From positions 25,270,993 to 25,334,992 of the forward strand of contig CM044965.1 of assembly GCA_024516035.1 (NCBI GenBank): a stretch of 64,000 bases of DNA, in the 5' to 3' direction. The number at the start of each line of letters is the position of its first letter. Within the stretch, counting starts at the first letter, position 1. Below the pieces are notes generated by a model. It saw nothing but the letters and a program-made list of their open reading frames with translations. It was not told the DNA's origin and made no database searches. Position numbers and translations under genes: made by a program. Below are positions 1 to 23,000 of the stretch, in pieces. The stretch is from Bactericera cockerelli. Its lineage: Eukaryota; Arthropoda; Insecta; Hemiptera; Triozidae.

Positions 1-84
1 TATATTTAGTCATAATAATCAATTGAACAAAAAAATGTATGGGTATGGTAATTTATAACATCAAAAGTCTATTCTATTCTCACT

Positions 85-108
85 AAGATCTTCCATAAGG
101 AAGATCTT
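85..108. other. Perfect short hairpin
   Basis: AAGATCTTCC, a four-base ATAA loop, then GGAAGATCTT: a perfect 10-bp-arm inverted repeat beside the 3' flank of the LINE. No function can be assigned. Confidence 0.6.
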
Positions 109-150
109 GTATTGAGAATAGAACTAGGTTTCATACATACTATATCTTTT

Positions 151-181
151 TCTTTCTCTCTCTCTCTCTCTCTCTCTCTTT
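151..181. repeat. (CT)n microsatellite
   Basis: An almost pure CT dinucleotide run in a pyrimidine-rich stretch that continues to about 400 with poly-T tracts. The apparent Ser/Phe/Leu-rich ORFs here are artefacts of this composition. Confidence 0.9.
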
Positions 182-421
182 CATTATCTTCTGTTTGTAT
201 TCTTTCTTTTGTGTATTTTAGCTTTCTGTTCATTTATATTGACTTATTTTTATTTTTCACTCTTTTTCTCTCATTCACTTCTATATGCATTCTTAATTGT
301 ATTCATTTTAGTTTTTTATTCTTTTTTTTGCCTTCGTATGATTTTTTTTTTTTTTTTTTTCTCATCTTTACACACATCTTCCTCTATTTTTAGTACCCAT
401 ATATTGTTTTTTTTTTATGAT

Positions 422-703
422 TTATAATTTCAGTAGATATTCTTTAACTTTTGTTTTAAATATTTTAGAATCAGGCACATCCCACAGCTCTTTAGGTATA
501 AGATTAACTATTTTAGGTCCTATAAACTCTATACTATTTTGTCCTTTAGAAGTTTTACATTTCATTGTTTTTAGGTTTTTGTTTCTCAATTTATAATTAT
601 GCTCGGTAGATTGAATAGATGTTTTCTTGTTTTTATGCACAAAAGTACTCATATTTTTTATAAATAGGTTTTCAATGTTAAGGATTTTTAGGTTTTCGTA
701 CAA
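422..703 (-). pseudogene. LINE C-terminal tail (frameshifted continuation)
   Basis: A 93-residue ORF that continues the LINE protein after a frameshift near 704. LFIKNMSTFVHKN, then the HNYKLRNKN-type segment, then KIVNLIPKELW and a final KVKEYLLKL resemble the C-terminal end usual in CR1/jockey-type ORF2 proteins. A T-rich stretch just beyond the stop marks the element's 3' end. Confidence 0.75.
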
Positions 704-704
704 T

Positions 705-2048
705 TTATCCGTTGAGTAGGTACAGTTTTGATTTCTTGTATATTATTTTTAATATTGTATTTTGGATGACTTTAAGACCTTTTAGAGCTGTGGGATTTGC
801 CCTTCCAAAGAGACAGATTCCATATTCTAGTACAGACTGAACTAAAGCAAAATAAAATTCTTTTAAAAGAGAAAGTTTTAAGAATCCCCTTAAAGATAAA
901 AATAAGAAAATGTATCTTCGAAGTCTCTTTACTAGGCTCAGTACATGTGTTTCCCACCGAAGGTGGCAGTCTATTTCAAGTCCCAGATATTTCCATGCTT
1001 TAACTGTTTCTATGGATTCACAGTTACAGGTGATAGTTTGGAGGCGATGATCACAAATTCTTAATCGAGGTAAGCCTTCCGGCATTCCTCTATTATCAAT
1101 CGCAAATGGTAGAAATTTTGTTTTATTCATGTTCAGTACTAAGTTATGGGCATTGAACCAGGTTTTTATGAGATACATGTCATTTTGCGTTTTATGAAAA
1201 ATTTCATCCCAAGTATTACCCCGAACTTTTAATGCCGTGTCGTCCGCGAAGCTTATAACTTCTCCGTTAAGTTTTAATTCCATTAGTTTGCTTACATATA
1301 TGTTATACAGGACCGGGGATAGGACGGTTCCTTGGGGTACAGAATATGGGCCATTTATAATAATATCACTAAATTCATTTCTATTCGTTATAATTTTTTT
1401 GTTAATTTTATCAACATGTGCGGTTGTTAATTTGACTTGTTGACATCTGTCTTTTAGATAGCTTTTAAAAATTCCCAATGCTTTGTCCCTAATCCCAATT
1501 CTGTATAATATATGTATTAGTTTTTCGTGAGACACGGTATCGAAAGCTTTGGAAAGGTCCATGAAGACCACGCCCACTCTCTCACCTCTATCCATAGAAA
1601 TAAAAATGTCTTCAGTTAATTCCATGATCGCGTCATTTGTACTCAAATCTCTTCTAAAACCATATTGTCTTTTATGTAAAATGCTATTTTCATTTAAGAA
1701 TTTTATGAGCCTCACTTTTATGCTTCTTTCAAATATTTTAGTGAATGAGGTCAGGAGAGATATGGGTCGATAGTTGACGATATCATTGGTAGAACCCTTT
1801 TTATATACTGGCCTGATGATGGATTTTTTAAATACACTAGGAAAGATACCATTTTTAAAACAATTATTGAATACATAACACAAGGGTTTGGATATTAGGT
1901 TAATGACGTTTTTAAGAATATGCATTTTTACTCCATCATGTCCCGGAGCGGAGTCTCCTTTTAAATGTTTTACAATATCTTCAATTTCCTTAGAATTAAC
2001 AGGCTTAAGGTAAAGGGAAGAGCTGTTATTTGAATCATTATCAACCAA
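705..2048 (-). pseudogene. LINE reverse transcriptase domain
   Basis: A 447-residue ORF covering most of a non-LTR reverse transcriptase. In order: GDSAPGHDGVKMHILKN, KKGSTNDIVNYRPISLL, QYGFRRDLSTNDAI, VFMDLSKAFDTVSHEKL, PQGTVLSPVLYNIYV and the catalytic ISFADDTALKV, then the thumb with KYLGLEIDCHLRWETHV. All RT blocks are present and the active-site aspartates are retained. The frame ends in a stop at 705 and its natural continuation lies in another frame (422-703). Derived from a mobile element, not a host gene. Confidence 0.9.
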
Positions 2049-2163
2049 TGTTGTGGAACTTGTTTGATTGATGGAAGCTGCTGTATTTATACCAACATTA
2101 GCATAGTGCTCATTAAATGTGTTTGCAATTAGTTTTGGGTTTTCTTTGATGTGAACTTTATTT

Positions 2164-3078
2164 TCATATAATAATTTCTGTCGGCCCTGAGGACTTAGGT
2201 GGCTTATGATTTGTTACATTATTTGATATTTCCCAAATTTTCTTTTTGTCACCATTGGCCTTATTTATTTGTTCTCTAAAGAAATTATTTTTACCTTTTT
2301 TAATGATTGTTTGTAGAGTGTTACGATATTTTTTGAAATGTTCCTTTAAGTGTGGGTTCATGGGTTGAATTTTGCACATTGAGTGAAGTTTGTCTCTTTT
2401 TTTTATAGAGTTTATCATGCCTTCAGTTATCCATGGTGTTAGTTTTTTAGTCTGTTTCTTTGTTTCGGTGGTCGTGTGTTCTTTTAATAATTCTTCAAAA
2501 TGGTGAGTGAATTTTTGTGTGCAAATTTCCGCGTTTGATTCTTCATATATATCTTGCCAATTATGGTTTTGTAAATTTATTTTTAATTTTTCTATGTCAA
2601 TCTTTTCAATTTCATAAAAACTTGAATTGGGTTGGGAGGTCTTTGTACGACTTTGTCCTTCTATCTTAACTATAGTGCTGTAATGGTCTGAAACTGTTGT
2701 CTGAAGTATATAACCTTTGCTCTTGTGTTTTAATTTGTGTGAAATGAATATGTGATCTAGACAAGTTTTTGATTGGCCTTTAACCCTCGTAGGTTTATTT
2801 ATTATGCTCAAGTATCCTTTTTCAGTTAATATATTCTTGTAGTTATTTATTTTGTTATTTTTTTTGTCTAACAGGTCTAAATTAATATCTCCAATAATGA
2901 TACCAATACTGTCTTTGGGTCTTTCTTTGTTTAATAAGTTTTCTATTTCGTTTAGAAAGATGTCGATTTTACCATTTGGGGATCTATAAAATGTATATAG
3001 TTGATAGATTTGTTTGAAGTAATTTTTGTAAATAAATTCCAGTTGAAAAATTACTTCTACTAATCCCATTTGAATCAC
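2164..3078 (-). pseudogene. LINE endonuclease domain, C-terminal part
   Basis: A 304-residue ORF that lacks the first half of the endonuclease. Visible family signatures are FYRSPNGKID near residue 30, IIIGDINLDLL (the GD.N motif), CLDHIFIS and VSDHYSTIV (the SDH motif), followed by a lysine-rich linker with CTQKFTHHFEELL leading towards the reverse transcriptase. The initiating Met is probably only the first Met after truncation. The frame is lost before the RT ORF, so a complete polyprotein is not encoded. Confidence 0.85.
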
Positions 3079-3084
3079 TATTCG

Positions 3085-4356
3085 CTCCTATACAGGCAGG
3101 GTGTCTCTAAATCACTTATTGTCTCCTAAATCACTTATTTTCTTCTATCTTAATATATAATACAATATATTGCTAAATCAATTATTATTGTCTCCTATTC
3201 AGGGTGTCGCTAAATCACTTATTTTCTCCTATACAGGGTGTCACCAAACCATTTATTGTCTCCTATTCAGGGTGTTGCTAAATCACTTATTTTCTCCCAT
3301 ACAGGGTGTTACTAAATCACTTATTTTCTCCTATACAGGGTGTTGCTAAATCACTTATTTTCTCCTATACAGGGTGTCGCTAAATCACTTATTTTCTCCT
3401 ATACAGGGTGTCTCTAAATCATTTATACTCTCTTATACAGGGTGTCACCAAACCACTTATTGTCTCCTATTCTTATTGTCACTTATTGTTGAGTTGACTC
3501 AGGGTGTCGCTAAATCGCTTATTTTCTCCCATACAGGATGTTGCTAAATCATTTATTTTCTAATATACAGAGTATTGCTAAATCACTCATTTCCTTCTAT
3601 ACAGGATGTCACCAAACCACTGATGGTCTCTTATTCAGGGTGTCTCTAAATCACTCATTTTCTTCTATACAAGGTATCGCTAAATCAATTATTGTCTCCT
3701 ATACAGGATGTCACCAAACCACTGATGGTCTCCTATACAGGGTGACGCTAAATCACTTATTGTCTCCTATTCAGGGTGTCTCTAAATCACTTATTTTCTT
3801 CTATACAAGGTGTCGCTAAATCAATTATTTTCTCCTATACAGGATGTCACTAAATCACTTATTGTCTCTTATACAGGGTGTCACCAAACCACTTATTGTC
3901 TCCTATTCTTATTGTCACTGATTGTTGAGTTGACTCAGGGTGTCGCTAAATCACTTACTTTCTCCCATACAGGGTGTTGCTAAATCATTTATTTTCTCCT
4001 ATACAGAGTATTGCTAAATCACTCATTTCCTTTTATACAGGGTGTCGCTAAATCCTTCCTATATAGGGTGGCACTAAATCACTCCTTTCCTTCTATACAG
4101 GGTATCGCTAAATCCTTCCTATACAGGATGTCGCTAAATCACTCCTTTCCTACTCTACAGGGTGTCACTAAACCCCTCCTTTCCTTCTATACAGGATGTC
4201 ACTAAATCACTCCTTTCCTTCTCTACAGGGTATCGCTAAATCCTTCCTATACAGGATGTCGCTAAATCACTCCTTTCCTACTCTACAGGGTGTCACTAAA
4301 CCCCTCCTTTCCTTCTATACAGGATGTCACTAAATCACTCCTTTCCTTCTCTACAG
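3085..4356 (+). repeat. Minisatellite of CAD 3' splice sites (about 35 units of 26-34 bp)
   Basis: Units run as a pyrimidine stretch (TCTCCTATACAG or TTCCTTCTATACAG) followed by GGTGTCGCTAAATCACTTA. The last unit runs into the real splice acceptor at 4355-4356 and the exon that starts GGTGTCGCTGTG. Each unit therefore copies the polypyrimidine tract, the CAG and about nine exon bases, giving about 35 candidate acceptors before the true one. Spacing is irregular in frame (the nearest unit is 34 bp upstream), so using a decoy would usually shift the reading frame. The short ORFs at 3538-3819 and 4011-4205 are artefacts of the array. Confidence 0.95.
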
Positions 4357-17489
<13,133 letters not shown>

Positions 17490-17510
<21 letters not shown>

Positions 17511-17782
17511 GAGAAACTGATGTACGCCGAAAACAAGGGTTTTTCGGGACGAGTTTTGACAGGTGAGTTTTGTTTTACTCAAGTGGTGTACTCGGTTAAT
17601 CACAGTGTGTCTCGATTTTGAGCGCCGGATTAATTTTGTGACCCCGAAGAAAGCTTGAGAGAAAATTTACGCCGAAAAGAAGGGTCTTTTGGGACGAGTT
17701 TTGACAGGTGAGTTTTATTTTACTCAAGTGGTGTACTCGGTTAATCACAGTGTGTCTGGATTTTGAATTATTTAACTAACAG
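17490..17782 (+). repeat. Tandem copies of the CAD stop-codon exon edge
   Basis: The segment GTGACGCCGAAGAAAGTTTG...TTGACAG/GTGAGTTTTG (17490-17640) is repeated at 17636-17782. The second copy keeps an in-frame-like AAGAAAGCTTGA and the same donor. A third copy is split by the insertion at 17831 and resumes at 18993-19070. Unit about 146 bp. Confidence 0.9.
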
Positions 17783-17830
17783 TGAAGTAAACGCCGCCGC
17801 GCCGGATTAAACTACGAAGAAAGCTGTATA

Positions 17831-18853
17831 CAGGGTGATTCAGAAAAGTACCGTCAAACGTTAACCACATATTCTATGGGCTAGTTAAGGAGGGGTCAAC
17901 TCTATAAAAGAAAGTGCGCAAATGCCTCCTAACGGAGGTACACGCCCCTTAAGGTGTTTTTAAACAATCGAAATTTTCATTTTACGGCTTACCTCTCAAT
18001 ACTAGATAGCACCTTTCTTTTGGCACAAAATTTAACATTATTCCAATGTCAGGGGCAGTCTCAGGAGGGTCAGATGGTAGAAAAAAGGTTCTAACTTTTT
18101 AGTCTTTGCTTTTAATTGAATTTGGTTTTCACCCTATTAAAACGTCACATTGTCTACAAAAATGTTCTGAATATTTTTTTTCTCAAACCAACACAAACGC
18201 TTGAAAATTGAAATTGAAGATTTTTAAAACCGCATTAAGTTTTGAAACCTATGCAACTAACATACAATTTTAGAACAAGAATTTTCAGCCAATTCATTAT
18301 TTAACAAAGAAATACACCTGCAATATTTGAACGTGTTCGTCAATCTTTTCGAAGGCGTATGGAGGTCTGCATTGAATCCAGAGGAGCCCATGTGCAACAT
18401 TTGCTGTAAATCTTATTTCGGCTTAAGCCCTTCAATTTCGATTTTCAAGCGTTTGTGTTGGTTTGAGAAAAAAATTATTCAGAACATTTTTGTAGACAAT
18501 GACAGACGTTTTAATAGGGTGAAAACCAAATTCAATTACAAATTCAACTAAAAAGTTAGAACCTTTTTTCTACCATCTGACCCTTCTGAGACCGCCCCTG
18601 ACATTGGAATGGTGTTGAATTTTGTGCCAAAAGAAAGGTGCTATCTAGTATTGAGAGTGATTTTTTTACCACATTGCGATATCCCAAATAGGTAAGCCGT
18701 AAAATGAAAATTTCGATTGTTTTAAAACACCTTAAGGGGCGTTTACCTCCGTTAGGAGGCATTTGCGCACTTTCTTTTATAGAGTTGACCCCTCCTTAAC
18801 TAGCCCATAGAATATGTGGTTAACGTTTGACGGTACTTTTCTGAATCACCCTG
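17831..18853. mobile_element. Fold-back element, 1023 bp, near-complete palindrome
   Basis: Starts CAGGGTGATTCAGAAAAGTA and ends with its inverse, TACTTTTCTGAATCACCCTG, flanked by TA. The two arms pair over about 450 bp each (for example CTCCTAACGGAGG and CCTCCGTTAGGAGG), with a short centre near 18290-18350. No transposase. Confidence 0.92.
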
Positions 18854-18879
18854 TATATGTATATATTTATTTATTTTTT

Positions 18880-18992
18880 CTTTATTTTTTATTTATTTTT
18901 TTTGTTATATTGTATTTTGTATTTTCGTTTGTAATTATTTGTATTGTATATGTCCTATTATCTAATAAAGTGTAAATAAATAAATAAAAATA
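18880..18992 (+). mobile_element. Retroelement 3' tail
   Basis: GTAATTATTTGTATTGTATA, then AATAAAGTGTAAATAAATAA. The same tail follows the SINE-A at 16916-16980 and occurs at 25660-25725. Confidence 0.55.
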
Positions 18993-19070
18993 AAGCTTGA
19001 GAGAAAATTTACGCCGAAAAGAAGGGTCTTTTGGGACGAGTTTTGACAGGTGAGTTTTATTTTACACTAG
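18993..19070 (+). repeat. Third copy of the CAD 3' exon edge
   Basis: AAGCTTGAGAGAAAATTTAC...TTGACAG/GTGAGTTTTAT, separated from its left part (17785-17826) by the fold-back element and the retroelement tail. Confidence 0.85.
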
Positions 19071-19084
19071 CGTTGTTGTACTCA

Positions 19085-19275
19085 GTTATCTGTCGCGAAC
19101 CGAAGTACCCCTTCTGCATAGGAAATGGCATTGAACTGTCTCAGTAAAAATTGGCATTACTTCAACCGCTTTCGCATTACTTCAATATCCATGCTATTCC
19201 GGATACGGAAAAACTCGGTCAAAATTTTCCGCTCCGGCCGGGATTCGAACCCGCAACCTCCGAGTCACGGAGGTC
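19085..19275 (-). mobile_element. SINE-E, partial
   Basis: CGGGATTCGAACCCGCAACC, GGAAAAACTCGGTCAAAATT, CCATGCTATTCCGG. The very start of the head is lost. Confidence 0.75.
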
Positions 19276-19362
19276 GGTTATTTTGTACTAGCAGAGTAGG
19301 TACTTGTTCAATTTCTTGACTTTTGTATCATACATAACCTAAAAAAAATCATCATCATCATC

Positions 19363-19526
19363 ATATGGTGGCGTCATCGTGAACCATGGTAGCCGGACAG
19401 TGGAGGAATGACTCAGTACTTCTATCAGTCTACCACTATTTTTACGAGGATGGTAATAATTGACAAGGGCCCCCAGAACCAAGCGAATGATGGTCTACTC
19501 CCTGTTTATAGTCCCCGAGCCAGACT
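19363..19526 (-). repeat. Dispersed repeat H
   Basis: GGTGGCGTCATCGTGAAC, GGTAGCCGGACAGTGG, GACAAGGGCCCCCAGAACC, CTCCCTGTTTATAGTCCCC: the inverse of the copy at 15820. Confidence 0.8.
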
Positions 19527-19934
19527 ATCTTAAAAAAAATCATACGTAACCTAAAAAAATTACTGCGAAGTATATAGTGTCCTGAAGTAATGCGAAAGCG
19601 GTTCCGGTGCAGGGTTACCTATTTTTAAGAAAAGTGAAAAACCCCGCGAAAACTTCGTTATTTCATGAATATCCAATTTTAATTTTTGGACCCCCCGAAA
19701 AAAAAATCCTGAATACGGGCTTGGTTTTAAAATCCTTCAATTTATTACAAATCAATAATATGTATAAAAAATCAGTATTTTGGAATCAGGAGATTCTAAT
19801 TCGTCCAGAAATGTTATCAGCTCTATTTGTAAAAAAGTGACCGATTACAATATTTTCTATACCTTATAGGTAATAGAATGTAAAAATTGACAAGGTAGAG
19901 TGTGTTAACCCTTTCCAGCGTTCTGACGTCTCCT

Positions 19935-20009
19935 TCATCTTCCCTTGAAATGATTGTAAGCGAGATACGCGTCATAGGCGTAGGTTAGTCCCAGGATTGT
20001 TCCAAGAAT
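19935..20009 (-). CDS. Gene A exon 4 (fourth helix, stop)
   Basis: After TTTCCATTTCCAG. Encodes ILGTILGLTYAYDAYLAY, NHFKGR, TGA. Parallels gene B exon 4 (VLGLIVSALYIVSAVLAY plus KSYKGI) residue for residue, the best evidence for paralogy. Confidence 0.88.
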   Translation of the reverse strand: MLGTILGLTYAYDAYLAYNHFKGR

Positions 20010-23000
20010 CTGGAAATGGAAATAAAAATATGTTAATTACCTTACTACACATATTATCATTCTGTCTGGTTGGGGGACGTTAAACAGGGAGAGGACCAGT
20101 GTCTCACTAGAGGACTATAAACAGAGAACAGACTAACCAACCCTAACAAGCCAGACTAGCTTGCAGTTTCCCAGGGGTTTGTTTATTGGTTTATAAAGAA
20201 AAAGCCCAAGTTCTCACGATGGTTTATCGCACATGGAAATACGTGGTTCAGAACTAGCCAATTTGTCCAATTAAGTTGGCTGCAGACCATCACTTCCTCA
20301 GCTGTAGTCAAGCTGGTTAAAACAACAATAACAACATATTGTTATTTTTAAAAAATAATCCCCCGTCGATGGCACTTTGAAAGCACCAGTTCTCGATCTT
20401 TCACTGAAGTTAAGCAGTGTGCAGCGAGGCTAAGCCTTGGATGGGGGACCATTCAAATTCGAAATTTAATGACGATAGCAGGTTTTTTTCCTGCGAATGG
20501 AGGGTAATACTTTCAACGTTACAACGGTTTCAACGTTGAACCCAACTTAAAAATAAAATAAAGACAAATCCAGCCCGTTATTTTGTTACTAAAAGCTATT
20601 TATCAGTTTCTATTTTATTTTTTTAATACAACATCAACACTTGCCAGCTTTTTAGAGCTAGACAAGCAATTACAGATGCGAATATAAGTTAATTGTGTGT
20701 TTATGTGCAATAGGTATACAAAATAGTATAGTATAGTATATTTATTGTTTATTAGACATTGAAAAATGTATAAAACATAGTCACCCTATCTAACTTATGA
20801 CTAATACATACTGATATCTTAAAATTAAGGTGAATATAATAAAACATAACGTAAGTTGCTTACGTAAGCGGCCGTCATAGCAGGGTACACGGTGTAGAAA
20901 GGCGTTATCAGATAGAAGGGATAGAGGAATGTGTGAACGGCGAATGAGAGGAAGAATGAAGAACAGAGGAACCAGTTGCAGGCCACCAGATTGAACAGGA
21001 CTTCCTGGGGGAGTGAAAGAAACGGGTGTTAGCATCTGGGTGCACTGGTAGTCAAGGGGTTAACAGAGGAACCAGTTGCAAGCCACCAGATTTAACAGGA
21101 TCTCCTGGGGGTGTGAAAGAAACGGGTGTCAACATCTGGGTGCACTGGTAGTCAAGGGGTTAACAGAGGAACCAATTGGAAGCCACCAGATTGAACAGGA
21201 TCTCCTGGGGGTGTGAAAGAAACGGGTGTCAACATCTGGGTGCACTGGTAGTCAAGGGGTTAACAGAGGAACCAGTTGCAAGCCACCAGATTTAACAGGA
21301 CTTCCTGGGGGAGTGAAAGAAACGGGTGTGAACATTTGGGTGTACTGGTAGTCAAGGGGTTAACGCGCTAGTCCGGTAATCCAAATAGCGTAGGGATCCG
21401 TTGGTTCGAATTCCACCCAGTGCATGCATTTTTCCTCATTCATTTGAGTTTGTGACCACATAATAATAAGACTCTGAGGGTTAGGTGGTAGAAAATGTTT
21501 TGAGCATTAATCTCGCCTGGTGGTTGCCTTCCACTAAAGAGTGTTATTATTATTAACACCACACGACTTTCCAGTACAATTTACAAGTCTTGCTCAAATA
21601 ATGTAGAAGCAGTGGCGTAGCTAGACCCAGATTTCGAGTGGGAGTTTGAGGGCTGGATATAATATATTGTCTGATAGATAGATAGGGTGGCGTCATCGTG
21701 TACGATGGTAGCCAGACAGTGGAAGAATGACTCAGCACTTCTACCACTGTCTTTACAAGGAGGCTAATAATTGACAAGGGCCCCCAGAACCAAGCCAATG
21801 CTGGTCTACTCCCTGTTTATAGTCCCCCAGCCAGACTGCTGGTCTACTCCCAGTTTATAGTCCCCCAGCCAGACTATTGTCTGATAGCTCAGTGGTAAAA
21901 GCGGCGGTCTGGTAATCCAGAGTTCGCGGGTTCGAAACCCAGCCTGGACATGACATGTTATCCTCTCCTTTGGGATTTTTATCCCATAATAATACGTCTT
22001 GGGCTTACTACTGGAATAATGGGACTTAATAATCTTGATCGGGCAGTGTTTTTATTATTGTATTATATGAGGCGTTATTATTATTTTATATTTTTTTTAA
22101 ATTGCAAACATTTTTCAGGGATTTCTTGAAAACCCATCAAGTTTGGCATTGAATGAAATGTCTTGATGTGGATATTCTGAACATGATATTAATGATAATT
22201 TGATGGAAATGTTTGAGTGAAGTTGAGAAGAAGCCCTTGTCACATTGTGGATATAGGTAGTACCTAAAACCAAAAACAAAATATGACTCTATGAACCAAT
22301 TTTCGTTGGAAACCTATCGAGTTTGGTATCAAATGAAACGTCTCGATGTGTAGAAATTGATATTTTTAATTAGATATAAATATCTGAGTGTCACCGTGGC
22401 CGAGTGAGTTAGCGCGCTAGGCATTGCACGCACGGTGACTTGAGTTCGATCCCCAGCGGGGCAGGATTTTTTCTGCTCTGTACTTAAGTGTTCGGGGTCC
22501 ACTCATACCTCGTGAGTAGCTGCTTTAATGTTAGCAGCGACCAGCGGCGGTATTATAGGCAAAAAGAAGATATTGGGATATTAAAGATATGGTCCTATAA
22601 TTCTATATTTTTTTATTTATATTATTTATATTTTATTTTTTTAATTATAATTCTATAAAGTCCTATAATTATAGGAATAGTCCTATAATTCTGCGCTACC
22701 CACTAAATTTGTGATATAATAACACAAAGAAGCATATTTTTTTATTTATATTTATATAAATATCAGAGTGTTCTCAGTACTTACAAAGTTATTTATTTAT
22801 TTTTTACTTACAAAGAGTGATGAGCGTACGAGAGCCACCGAGTTCCTGGACAGCAGATAGGTGGAGGCGAGTAGTGTGGAGGTGGTGAGGCTGGAGGTGA
22901 CGGCGGTGAGGAAGGACTCGTAGGACATGCCTAGCGTGGGGGCGTAGGGCGTATAGTGGGGGCGTAGGATTTAGTGCCAAAAAGTGGCTACGTCAACCAA

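Larger units (their letters stand above)
400..3084 (-). mobile_element. 5'-truncated non-LTR retrotransposon (APE-type LINE, CR1/jockey-like)
   Basis: Three minus-strand ORFs in the right order make one degraded LINE: the C-terminal part of an APE-type endonuclease, a reverse transcriptase, and a C-terminal tail. The element is cut inside the endonuclease at about 3084, where the CAD splice-site array begins, which is the usual 5' truncation of target-primed integration. The reading frame is broken near 2049-2163 and near 704. The clade assignment (CR1/L2/jockey group) rests on general motif resemblance only. It lies antisense in the CAD intron at the left edge of the window. Confidence 0.85.

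Noticed and set aside
3085..4356. Regularly spaced short repeats resembling a CRISPR array
   Set aside because: Units are contiguous with no unique spacers, the context is a eukaryotic intron, and the unit is a copied splice acceptor.
17831..18853. LTR retrotransposon
   Set aside because: The ends are inverted, not direct, and there is no gag/pol-like coding sequence or primer-binding site.
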